The notes below the pieces were generated by a model. That model saw nothing but the letters and a program-made list of their open reading frames with translations, did no database searches and was not told the origin of the DNA. From Pseudonocardia asaccharolytica DSM 44247 = NBRC 16224 (GTDB lineage: Bacteria; Actinomycetota; Actinomycetes; Mycobacteriales; Pseudonocardiaceae): 64,000 nucleotides of DNA. Both the position numbers and the translations under genes were made by a program. Location: NCBI RefSeq assembly GCF_000423625.1, contig NZ_AUII01000009.1, positions 62,001 to 126,000 on the forward strand, in the 5' to 3' direction. Below are positions 8,421-15,595 of this stretch, one piece after another (the first letter of the stretch is position 1; every line of letters starts with the position of its first letter).

Positions 8421-8558
8421 TTGTCCCGGTTGCGTTTCGACGAGCGGATGATGCTGGCGCTGCACGACGGCGAGGGCTGGACGGCGCGCCGCATCGGGGA
8501 GGTCCGGGCCGGCGAGCCGCCGGAGGACATCCTCCTGTCGCTGCACGCCCTCGACTGA
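8421..8558 (+). CDS. Possible small ORF, 45 residues, unknown
   Basis: A TTG-initiated frame encodes LSRLRFDERMMLALHDGEGW..RIGEVRAGEPPEDILLSLHALD and stops 2 bp before the stop of the convergent renalase-like gene. The composition (acidic and amphipathic, no GC-frame artefact) looks coding. No family is recognised and no strong ribosome-binding site is seen. It could equally be the tail of the decayed upstream gene. Confidence 0.35.
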   Translation: MSRLRFDERMMLALHDGEGWTARRIGEVRAGEPPEDILLSLHALD

Positions 8559-8559
8559 T

Positions 8560-9504
8560 TCAGTCGCTGCGCCGCCGGCGAGCCAGCTCTCGGCCGAGCA
8601 GGGTGCCGGACCGCCAGGCCGTCTCGATCCGCGGGCTGCCCCAGCCGTCACCGGCCAGCCCGATGCCGTCGTCGCCGAACAGGAACGGCTCGTCGCGTCC
8701 GATCTCCGGCGCGGCGCACGGCCACCAATGGATGTCCGTCCACACTGTATAACTTGCGAGTCCGAGTAGGTCGCGAACCGCACCGACCACCGCGGCCACC
8801 GCGGCGTCGGGGTCGCTGTCGTAGCGGCGGGCGAGCGCCGCGGTGGAGTGCGCGACGAGCACCGGCGCGCCGTCGCCGCGGCGGTCACCGTCGTCGGCGA
8901 CGAGCGAGAGCACGGGATGGTCGTTGACGAACGCGGCCGGCAGGTCGGCCCACTCACGCTCCGGGAAACCCGCGGCGACGGCGAGCACCGGGTGCCAGGC
9001 TCGACCGGTCACGCACGCCGCGGCGGGCGAGGCCGGATCGAGCAGACGGACGGCCTGCGGGTCCGGCATGGCGAGCACCACGGCGTCGGCGGGTTCGCCG
9101 TCGACCACCGGGCCGGGGCCGACGCGGCGCACCTCGTGGCCGAGTTGAAGGTCGAGTCCCGCGGCGAGATCGGCGACCAGGCTGCGCAGCCCGCCCGGGG
9201 CGGCCCAGCGCATCGGACCCGGTGAGTGCCCCCTGCCCCCGGCGTCCAGGACGGCGAGCTCCGCGGTCCACGGCCGGGCGAGGCCACGCGCCTGCCAATG
9301 GGCAACGACGTCGGCGAACTCGCGGTCGCGCACGGTGAAGTACGCGGCGCCGTAGTCGACGACCCGCCCGTGCAGCTCTCGGCTGGCCATCCGCCCGCCG
9401 ACAACCGGCGCCCGATCCAGCACACGCACGGCCACCCCGGCCGCCCGCAGCTCGAGGGCGCAGGCGACCCCGGCGATGCCGGCTCCGACGACCACCACGG
9501 ACAT
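8560..9504 (-). CDS. FAD-dependent oxidoreductase, renalase-like
   Basis: 314 residues. An N-terminal dinucleotide-binding motif VVVVGAGIAGVACALELRAAG is followed by VRVLDRAPVVGGRMASR, the GG-R-x signature of the amine-oxidase/renalase group. A C-terminal FAD-contacting segment LFGDDGIGLAGDGWGSPRIETAWRSG completes the fold. Bacterial renalases oxidise misreduced dihydropyridine nucleotides; that specificity is a family inference. No signal peptide. It stands downstream of a long palindrome (9564-9611) that separates it from the monooxygenase gene on the same strand. Confidence 0.8.
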   Translation of the reverse strand: MSVVVVGAGIAGVACALELRAAGVAVRVLDRAPVVGGRMASRELHGRVVDYGAAYFTVRDREFADVVAHWQARGLARPWTAELAVLDAGGRGHSPGPMRWAAPGGLRSLVADLAAGLDLQLGHEVRRVGPGPVVDGEPADAVVLAMPDPQAVRLLDPASPAAACVTGRAWHPVLAVAAGFPEREWADLPAAFVNDHPVLSLVADDGDRRGDGAPVLVAHSTAALARRYDSDPDAAVAAVVGAVRDLLGLASYTVWTDIHWWPCAAPEIGRDEPFLFGDDGIGLAGDGWGSPRIETAWRSGTLLGRELARRRRSD

Positions 9505-9563
9505 GGTCCGGTCAGCCTAGAGGAGATCCACGCGGGCCCCGCCGAATAACCCCAGGTGAAACG

Positions 9564-9611
9564 CCCTGTGAGTGCGTAACAGTGTTCTAACACTGTTACG
9601 CACTCACAGGG
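9564..9611. terminator. 48-bp perfect palindrome, dispersed family copy A
   Basis: The left arm starts CCCTGTGAGTGCGTAACAG and the right arm mirrors it; the arms are 23 bp with a CT centre. It begins 3 bp after the stop of the minus-strand monooxygenase gene and would form a very stable hairpin in that transcript. There is no U-tract, as is common for actinobacterial terminators. A near-identical copy is at 33320-33365 and a half copy at 17130-17140. Confidence 0.8.
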
Positions 9612-9614
9612 GGA

Positions 9615-11081
9615 TCAGACCAGCAGCTCGTGGTCGGCCGGATCGATCCTGCGGGTGCGCCTGCGGAAGCTGAACGTGGAGCCGGGCCAGAGCGTGCGGT
9701 TGCGACCGTGCTCGTCGAGGTACCAGCTCACACAGCCGCCCTGGCTCCACACCGCGTTCTCCAGCCGGGACTGGATCTCGGCGTTGAACGCGTCCTGCCG
9801 CTCGGCGACGGTGTCGATCGCCGTGGCTCCGTGTCGGTCGACGACACGCAGCGCGTCGAGAATGTAGTTCAGCTGCGACTCGATCATGTAGATCATCGAG
9901 CTGTGCCCGAGGCCGGTGTTCGGACCGACCACGAGGAACAGGTTCGGGAAGCCCGCGACGGTCGTGCCGAGCAGCGCCTGGCTGCCGTCGCGCCAGGCGT
10001 CGACGAGCTTGACGCCGCCGCGGCCCGTGACCGCCACCTGCGCCATCCCGTCGCCGACCTTGAATCCCGTGCCGAAGATGATCGTGTCGACCTCGTGCTC
10101 GACGCCGTCTGCGGTCACCACGCCGTTCTCGGTGATCCGGGCGATGTCGCCGGTCTCGACCGTGACGTTGTCCCGGCGCAGCGTCGGGTAGTAGTCGTTG
10201 GAGAGCAGGATGCGCTTGCAGCCGATGGTGAAGGTCGGGGTGAGTTCGGCCTTGAGCGCGGGCGCGCCGGCGAAGGCGCGGTCGAGGCAGCGGCGGCCGA
10301 AGCGCGCGATCAGCGTCATGAACCGCGGGTTGAGGAAACCCGCGACGAGCATCTCGTGCTGCCAGTAGAGCTTCCAGCGGATCAGCTTCTGCAGCACCGG
10401 GAACCGCGCCGTCAGCCGACGGGTGCGGTCGCTGATCGGGCGGTCGGGTTTGGGCAGCACCCAGGGCGCGGTGCGCTGGAACAGCGTCAGGGATGCGACG
10501 CCGGGTGCGATGGCCGGGACGAACTGGATCGCACTGGCCCCGGTGCCGATCACGGCGACCCGCCTGTCCCGCAGGTCGTGCGAGTGGTCCCACCGCGCGG
10601 AGTGGAAGGCGGTGCCGGCGAACCGGTCGAGCCCGTCGATCTCCGGGATCGACGGCACGTGCAGCGCTCCGGTACCCCAGATGACGAACCGGGCGCGGAC
10701 CGTCGAGCCGTCCGCGATCCGGACCTCCCAACGCGAGCCGTCCCATTCCGCGCCGACGACCCGGGCTCCGAAGTGGATGCGATCGCGCAGCCGGTAATGA
10801 TCGGCGATGTCCTCGAGGTAGTCCCAGATCTCCGGCTGCCGCGCGAACGTGCGGGTCCAGTTCGGATTCGGCCGGAAGGAGAAGGAGTACAGATAGGACT
10901 CGACGTCGCAGGCGCAGCCGGGGTAGTCGTTGTCCCGCCAGGTGCCGCCGAGGGCGTCGTCCTTCTCCAGGATCACGTAGTCGGGCCGGCCGGCCTCATC
11001 GAGTTTCACCGCGGCGCCGAGGCCGGCGAACCCGCTGCCGACGATGACGATCTCGACGTCCGAAGGGACCCGTTCGGCCAT
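9615..11081 (-). CDS. Class B flavin monooxygenase, Baeyer-Villiger type
   Basis: 488 residues. Two Rossmann motifs are visible: VIVGSGFAGLG (FAD, about 12-22) and VIGTGASAIQ (NADPH, about 185). Between them FAGTAFHSARWDHSHDL fits the BVMO fingerprint F-x-G-x-x-x-H-x-x-x-W-[P/D]. GTWRDNDYPGCACDVESYLYSFSF is also typical. Such enzymes insert oxygen next to a ketone, making esters or lactones, with NADPH and O2. It is divergent from a TetR regulator with an operator in between, so it is probably derepressed by a substrate-like ligand. The ATG at 11081 is preferred; an in-frame ATG at 11102 lies inside the operator. Confidence 0.88.
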   Translation of the reverse strand: MAERVPSDVEIVIVGSGFAGLGAAVKLDEAGRPDYVILEKDDALGGTWRDNDYPGCACDVESYLYSFSFRPNPNWTRTFARQPEIWDYLEDIADHYRLRDRIHFGARVVGAEWDGSRWEVRIADGSTVRARFVIWGTGALHVPSIPEIDGLDRFAGTAFHSARWDHSHDLRDRRVAVIGTGASAIQFVPAIAPGVASLTLFQRTAPWVLPKPDRPISDRTRRLTARFPVLQKLIRWKLYWQHEMLVAGFLNPRFMTLIARFGRRCLDRAFAGAPALKAELTPTFTIGCKRILLSNDYYPTLRRDNVTVETGDIARITENGVVTADGVEHEVDTIIFGTGFKVGDGMAQVAVTGRGGVKLVDAWRDGSQALLGTTVAGFPNLFLVVGPNTGLGHSSMIYMIESQLNYILDALRVVDRHGATAIDTVAERQDAFNAEIQSRLENAVWSQGGCVSWYLDEHGRNRTLWPGSTFSFRRRTRRIDPADHELLV

Positions 11082-11101
11082 CGCCCGCCCCTCCAGTCTC
11101 A

Positions 11102-11130
11102 TTACCGAACGGTAAGTTACCACGGGTAAG
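11102..11130. promoter_or_regulatory. Tandem TetR operator between BVMO and TetR genes
   Basis: Two adjacent inverted repeats sit in the 72-bp divergent gap: TTACCG-AA-CGGTAA (11102-11115) and TTACC-ACG-GGTAA (11117-11129). Four TTACC half-sites with about 14.5 bp between centres suggest two TetR dimers. The TetR protein encoded next door is the obvious ligand (inferred). Confidence 0.75.
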
Positions 11131-11153
11131 TTCCCTGGGATAGGGTCTCCGCC

Positions 11154-11753
11154 GTGGAGACCAGGGCCCCCCGCCAACGTGTCGGCCGGGCCGAGCGCGA
11201 GCGGCAGATCCTCGACGCCGCCGTGGCCGTATTCTCCGAGCGGGGATACCAGAACGCGTCGATGGACGCCGTCGCCAAGCAGGTCGGCGTCACCAAACCC
11301 GTGCTGTACAGCCATTTCGGCTCCAAGGAGGGGCTGCTGCTGGCCTGCATCACGCAAACCCGCACCCAGCTGCTCGAGGTCACCTCCGTCGCGGCGGCCG
11401 CCGCCGACGGTCCGGAGGACATGCTGCGCCGCGGCACGAAGGCGTTCTTCGACTTCCTCGACGTCCAGCGCCCCGCGTGGGCGCTGCTGTGCTCGGAGTC
11501 GGCGATCTCGGCCGCCACCTGCTCCGCGCTCGAGGAGATCCGCCGCCAGCAGACCGACTTCATCGCCGGGATGCTCGCGGTGCAGGTTCCCGACGCCGAC
11601 CCGCACCGGCTCATCGGCTGGGCCAACGTGATCGTCGGGGCTTGTGAGCGGCTGGCCGTGTGGCGCGGCCGCGACCCACGGCTCACCGGCGAGCAGGCCA
11701 CCGAGTACCTGATGGACCTGGTCTGGACGGGGCTTGCGCCAAGGCGCCCGTGA
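11154..11753 (+). CDS. TetR-family transcriptional regulator
   Basis: 199 residues. The N-terminal HTH is classical: RQILDAAVAVFSERGYQNASMDAVAKQVGVTKPVLYSHFGSKEGLL (about 18-63). The C-terminal ligand domain is helical and unassigned. GTG start, 72 bp from the divergent monooxygenase start. It presumably represses that gene and itself through the tandem operator between them. The 3' end lies about 35 bp before the right end of a decayed TnpB element. Confidence 0.9.
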   Translation: METRAPRQRVGRAERERQILDAAVAVFSERGYQNASMDAVAKQVGVTKPVLYSHFGSKEGLLLACITQTRTQLLEVTSVAAAAADGPEDMLRRGTKAFFDFLDVQRPAWALLCSESAISAATCSALEEIRRQQTDFIAGMLAVQVPDADPHRLIGWANVIVGACERLAVWRGRDPRLTGEQATEYLMDLVWTGLAPRRP

Positions 11754-11786
11754 GCAGCGAGTAGCGCGGAGGCAGAATGCCATCCG

Positions 11787-12602
11787 TTGACTTCCTCCCC
11801 ACGCTTGGAAGCGGGGATTCCCAACCTCGCGGTGGGGATCTTCCTGTTTCAGCGACGGTCGCCCGCCGGGGCTTTCGCCCTGGCCGGTCTTACCCCGTCT
11901 CCGCAGGCGAGCACGGCCAGCCCGGCCGCTTTGATGTTGACCGCCGCATTCACGTCCCGGTCGTGGACCGCGCCGCACCGCCACGTCCACTCCCGCACCG
12001 CCAGCGGCAACTTCTCGGCGATCGCCCCGCACGCCGAGCAAGTCTTGCTGCTCGGATACCGGCGGTCGATCGCGATCACGGTGCGGCTGTATCAGTCGGC
12101 CTTGTACTCCAGCATCCGCCGCAACTGCGACCACGACGCGTCGCTGATCGCGCGGGCCGGACGGTGGTTGCCCACCAGATTGCGGACGTTCAGGTCCTCG
12201 ATGACCACCGTTTGGTTCTCACGGATGATCCTCGTGGACAGCTTGTGCAGGAAGTCGTGGCGACGATCCCGGATCCGGCAGTGAATCTTCGCTACCTTCG
12301 CACGGGCCTTGGCCGGTTCGCCGGTCCCTTCTGCGTGCGGGCCAGCCGACGCTGCGCCAACGCCAACCGCTTGCGGTCGCACCGTTCGTGCCGCGGGTTG
12401 GCGATCTTCTCCCCGGTGGAGAGGGTGACCAGGCTGGTGATCCCGGCGTCCATCCCTACCGTCTGCTCGTTGGTCGGGTAGCAGCGGTAGCGGTACGCCC
12501 GCTTCACCACCCGGGACCCCATACTCACATGGTAGGGCTTCATTCAGTGAAAGGAGGGAGCGGCGTTTCCTCCCCACGGCTGAAGCCGGGGCTTCCACGC
12601 CG
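11787..12602 (-). mobile_element. Decayed IS1341-type (TnpB-only) element
   Basis: Element ends can be aligned with the intact copy at 47843-49144. On the minus strand the left end contains GGAAGCCCCGGCTTCAGCCG then GGGGAGGAA (about 12566-12600). The right end contains GGGAATCCCCGCTTCCAAGCG then GGGGAGGAAGTCAA (11787-11820). Only a broken tnpB lies inside and no tnpA. The left end finishes about 10 bp before the ATG of the siderophore-interacting protein gene. Confidence 0.75.
11849..12543 (-). pseudogene. tnpB: Frameshifted tnpB, IS200/IS605 family
   Basis: TnpB segments lie in three frames on the minus strand. The 5' part has RAYRYRCYPTNEQTVGMDAGITSLVTLSTGEKIANPRH (N-terminus fused by deletion to the RuvC-I region MDAGITSL). 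The middle part has DRRHDFLHKLSTRIIRENQTVVIEDLNVRNLVGN (RuvC-II) and then a stop after LEYKAD. The 3' part has [12 protein letters not shown]...[15 protein letters not shown] (zinc ribbon plus RuvC-III). At least one large N-terminal deletion and two frame breaks make it non-functional. Confidence 0.85.
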
Positions 12603-12610
12603 CAGACTCG

Positions 12611-13354
12611 ATGACGACGACGGCACCACGGCTGCTGCAGGTCCGGCGCAGCGAGCGGATCACCCCGCGGATGATCCGGATCACCCTGACCGGCGACGAG
12701 CTGACGGGTTTCCCTGGCTGCGGCCCGGACCGCAGAGTCAAGATGTTCTTCCCGGTCGAAGGCCAGGAGCGTCCGGCCGTCCCCCGCGCCAGCACCGGCG
12801 GGCCGGTGTGGCCCGCGGGCGAGGCTCGCCCCACGATCCGCACGTACACCGTCCGGCGCTTCGACGAGGGCGCCGGGGAGCTCGACGTCGACTTCGTGCT
12901 GCACTCCGGCCACGGCCCCGCCGCGGCGTGGGCGCGCGACGCCCGACCCGGCGCGTGGGTGGGGGTCTCCGAGCCCGGCGGACGCTGGACGCTCGACCCG
13001 GCGGCGGAGTTCCACGTCGTGATCGGCGACGAGACGGCGATGCCCGCCGTCGCCACGGTGCTGGAAGCGATTCCACCGCAGGTCCCCGCGGTGGCCTATC
13101 TGGAGGTCGCCGACACCGACGAGGAACAGCGACTCCCCGGGTCGGCGCAGGTGCACTGGGTGCACCGGGGCGCCCGTGCCGCCGGCGAACCCATGGTCGA
13201 TGCGGTGCGCGCCGCGACGTATCCGGACGGGCGCGGGCAGGCGTGGCTGGCGGGCGAGTCAGCGGCGGTCAAGGAGCTGCGCGGACACCTGATCGGCGAG
13301 CGCGGCTTCGACCGCCGCGCCGTCTACGCGACGGGCTACTGGCGCGCTCGCTGA
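12611..13354 (+). CDS. Siderophore-interacting protein (FAD/NAD(P)H ferric-siderophore reductase)
   Basis: 247 residues of the SIP/ViuB family. The N-terminal FAD barrel carries RTYTVRRFD (the RxYTxR FAD motif), followed by the SIP NAD-binding half with VIGDETAMPAVATVLE, WLAGESAAVKELRGHL and the terminal GYWR motif. It should reduce ferric siderophores in the cytosol to release iron. The ATG is about 10 bp downstream of the left end of the decayed TnpB element, and no Shine-Dalgarno sequence is visible. Its native upstream region may have been displaced, so expression is uncertain. Confidence 0.88.
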   Translation: MTTTAPRLLQVRRSERITPRMIRITLTGDELTGFPGCGPDRRVKMFFPVEGQERPAVPRASTGGPVWPAGEARPTIRTYTVRRFDEGAGELDVDFVLHSGHGPAAAWARDARPGAWVGVSEPGGRWTLDPAAEFHVVIGDETAMPAVATVLEAIPPQVPAVAYLEVADTDEEQRLPGSAQVHWVHRGARAAGEPMVDAVRAATYPDGRGQAWLAGESAAVKELRGHLIGERGFDRRAVYATGYWRAR

Positions 13355-13373
13355 GCGCTCCGCCCGCCGGCCG

Positions 13374-14897
13374 TCAGGCCGGATCCACCACCGCGAAGCC
13401 ATCCCGAAGCTCGACCCGGACCCGACGCCCGACCACCTCCCTGCTGGCCTTCTCCCCGTAGAGCGAGAGCACCTGCACGCTGGCCGCGTCGCCGGGAGCG
13501 GTCTGCACGGCGAAGCGCTCGCCGGCGGCGGTCCGCGCGACGAGGAAAGCCCGGTCCGGACCACCCTCGCGACCGTGCTCGACCGTCGCGGTCTCCACGA
13601 CAGCCTCGCCCTCGACCGGTGAGATGACCCGCGGCGCCGGGCCGGCGGTGGCCACCGGCTCCGGGTCGCCGATGTATCCGCGGGGGTGCGGGTCGCGGCC
13701 GAGCAGCACCGCGTGCTGCTGCGTGAGATAGCCGCCGTTGGCCTGAACGAGCGCGGTCCGCGCCCCGGAACGCAGCCGCCCGGCCGCGGCCACGAGCGCA
13801 TGCAGGCTGTAGTTGCTCAGCGGTCCGCCGAAGGCTGAATGTCCGCCGGTCACGGTCGGCACCGCGGCGGAGGGCAGCCCGAGGTGGCGGATCGCGATCT
13901 TCGGGACGACCGGGAAGCAGCTGTAGACATCGATGACGTCCAGCTCGTCGACGGTGAGACCGCCCGCCGCCAGGCACCGGTCGAGCACCGACGCGAGCGC
14001 CGCGGAGTCGCCGAACGACGGCCGCTGCAGCACGTCCGCGGCGTCGACGGCACCCGCGCCGCCCCACACGTGCACGATCTTCTCCTCGGGGACGCCGTAC
14101 TCGCGGGCGGCGGCGAGCGAAGTGAGCACGACCGCGGCGGCCTGGTCGACCAACGGCATCGCGTTCATCGCCAGCGGATAGGGCTCGCAGACCATCCGGT
14201 TGCCGGGCGCCACCTCGGCGATCTCGGCCGCGGTGCGCACCCGCGGGTCCCATGCCGCGGGATTGGCCGCCGCGACCTGCGAGAACCCCGCATAGAGCGC
14301 GGCCGACCAGGCAGCGGCCTCGGCGGGGGTGTGGCCGAGCCGGTGGGCCAGCGCGTTCTCGAACAACGGATAGACCCTGGTGGGCAGCACGAGACCGGCG
14401 GCCCGCATGGCCGGGCTGCCCAGCACGTCGGGGTCGAAGCAGGCCGGGCCACCGGGCTCGGCGCTCCAGCTCAGATCACGGGCCGGGTCGACCCCCGCCC
14501 TGGCCAGCACGGCGACGCTCGCCTGCGCCTCTCCGCCGACGATCGCCGATACCCGGGACTCCCCGGCCGCGATCCGCGCCGCGGCGCGGTCGACCAGTTC
14601 GGCCGGGTGATGCCCGCCGACCGGAACTCCGCCACGGTACCTCGGATCGGCGCCGAGCCGCTCGGCGAGCATGCTCGCAAGATCGGCGTAGGTCCAGCTC
14701 ACGACGTGCACGGTGTCGATCGCGTCGAGGTCGCGCACCAGCCGGCAGCTCGCGTCGGGGGTGGCGTCGGCCGCGGCGGCGCACAGCGCGTCGAGGATGA
14801 GCCGGACCGGCTCGCGGGCCCCCGCGACCGTCCGCTCCCGGTTGCCCCGGACCTGGCCGATCCCCACCAGCACCGGCAGCTGCCCTGCATCGCGCAT
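13374..14897 (-). CDS. Thiolase-like / acetyl-CoA acetyltransferase family protein
   Basis: 507 residues. It has the divergent SCP-x-like thiolase arrangement of mycobacteria and relatives: VLVGIGQVRGNRERT at the N-terminus, a GGEAQASVAVL segment where classical thiolases carry the nucleophilic Cys, DVYSCFPVVPKIAIRHLGL and GGHSAFGGPLSNYSLHALVAAAGRL near the C-terminal His site. A beta-rich tail (about 420-507) resembles the OB-fold added in this subfamily. The usual N-terminal catalytic Cys is not evident, so activity may differ from true thiolysis. ATG start. Convergent with the SIP gene. Confidence 0.75.
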   Translation of the reverse strand: MRDAGQLPVLVGIGQVRGNRERTVAGAREPVRLILDALCAAAADATPDASCRLVRDLDAIDTVHVVSWTYADLASMLAERLGADPRYRGGVPVGGHHPAELVDRAAARIAAGESRVSAIVGGEAQASVAVLARAGVDPARDLSWSAEPGGPACFDPDVLGSPAMRAAGLVLPTRVYPLFENALAHRLGHTPAEAAAWSAALYAGFSQVAAANPAAWDPRVRTAAEIAEVAPGNRMVCEPYPLAMNAMPLVDQAAAVVLTSLAAAREYGVPEEKIVHVWGGAGAVDAADVLQRPSFGDSAALASVLDRCLAAGGLTVDELDVIDVYSCFPVVPKIAIRHLGLPSAAVPTVTGGHSAFGGPLSNYSLHALVAAAGRLRSGARTALVQANGGYLTQQHAVLLGRDPHPRGYIGDPEPVATAGPAPRVISPVEGEAVVETATVEHGREGGPDRAFLVARTAAGERFAVQTAPGDAASVQVLSLYGEKASREVVGRRVRVELRDGFAVVDPA

Positions 14898-15097
14898 CGC
14901 GTGACGCTAGTACAGACGGACCAGCCCGTGCCCTCGGGCCGGACGCCCGTCCGGGCCGTCGCTGCCGGTCTCCCGTCGGGTCCGCCCGATCGGCAGGGAG
15001 CGCGGCCTGGGCCGCGCGGTGGACGCCTCGCGAGTCCACCGGCTGATCTCATCCGGAGCGTCCGATCGCCGCGACCCGGGTCCGGCAGAGTGGAGCC

Positions 15098-15595
15098 ATG
15101 CAGACCGCGCTTCCGTTGCGCCCGCCCGCCCATCAGGTGAACCCCCGCGCGATCCGGTGGTGGCAGCTGCGGGCCGTCGTCGCGCTGATTCTGCTGACCG
15201 TCCCGCAACTCTCCGCGCTGGTGGTACTCGCCGACTCCGCCCCGGGCTGGCTGGTCGGTACCACGATCGCGACCGCTGTGACCGTCGCCGGGTATGCGCT
15301 GATCGTCCCTCCGATCCTGTTCCGGATCCATCGCTGGGAGGTCACCGACCAGGCGGTCTACACCCTTTCGGGTCTGCTGGTCCGGGAATGGCGGATCGCC
15401 CCGATCTCGCGGGTTCAGACGGTGGACACCGAACACGGGCCGTTGCAGCAGCTGCTGCGGCTGGCCAGCGTCACCGTGACGACGGCGTCCGCACGTGGTC
15501 CGGTGAAGATCAACGGGCTGGCCGCGGCCGACGCCGCCGAGCTCGCCCGGATGCTCACCGAGACCACCCAGGCCACCCCCGGGGACGCGACGTGA
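15098..15595 (+). CDS. PH-domain (DUF304/bPH2) membrane protein, YdbS-like
   Basis: 165 residues with two predicted membrane helices (about 25-45 and 55-75) followed by a bacterial PH domain (WEVTDQAVYTLSGLLVREWRIAPISRVQTVDTEHGPLQQLL). The pair YdbS-YdbT is widespread in Gram-positive bacteria; YdbS/YdbT of Bacillus affect resistance to certain antimicrobial peptides, but the molecular role is unsettled. The stop overlaps the GTG of the next gene (GTGA), so it is coupled to the larger partner. The 200 bp upstream holds only short GC-rich inverted repeats and no gene. Confidence 0.8.
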   Translation: MQTALPLRPPAHQVNPRAIRWWQLRAVVALILLTVPQLSALVVLADSAPGWLVGTTIATAVTVAGYALIVPPILFRIHRWEVTDQAVYTLSGLLVREWRIAPISRVQTVDTEHGPLQQLLRLASVTVTTASARGPVKINGLAAADAAELARMLTETTQATPGDAT

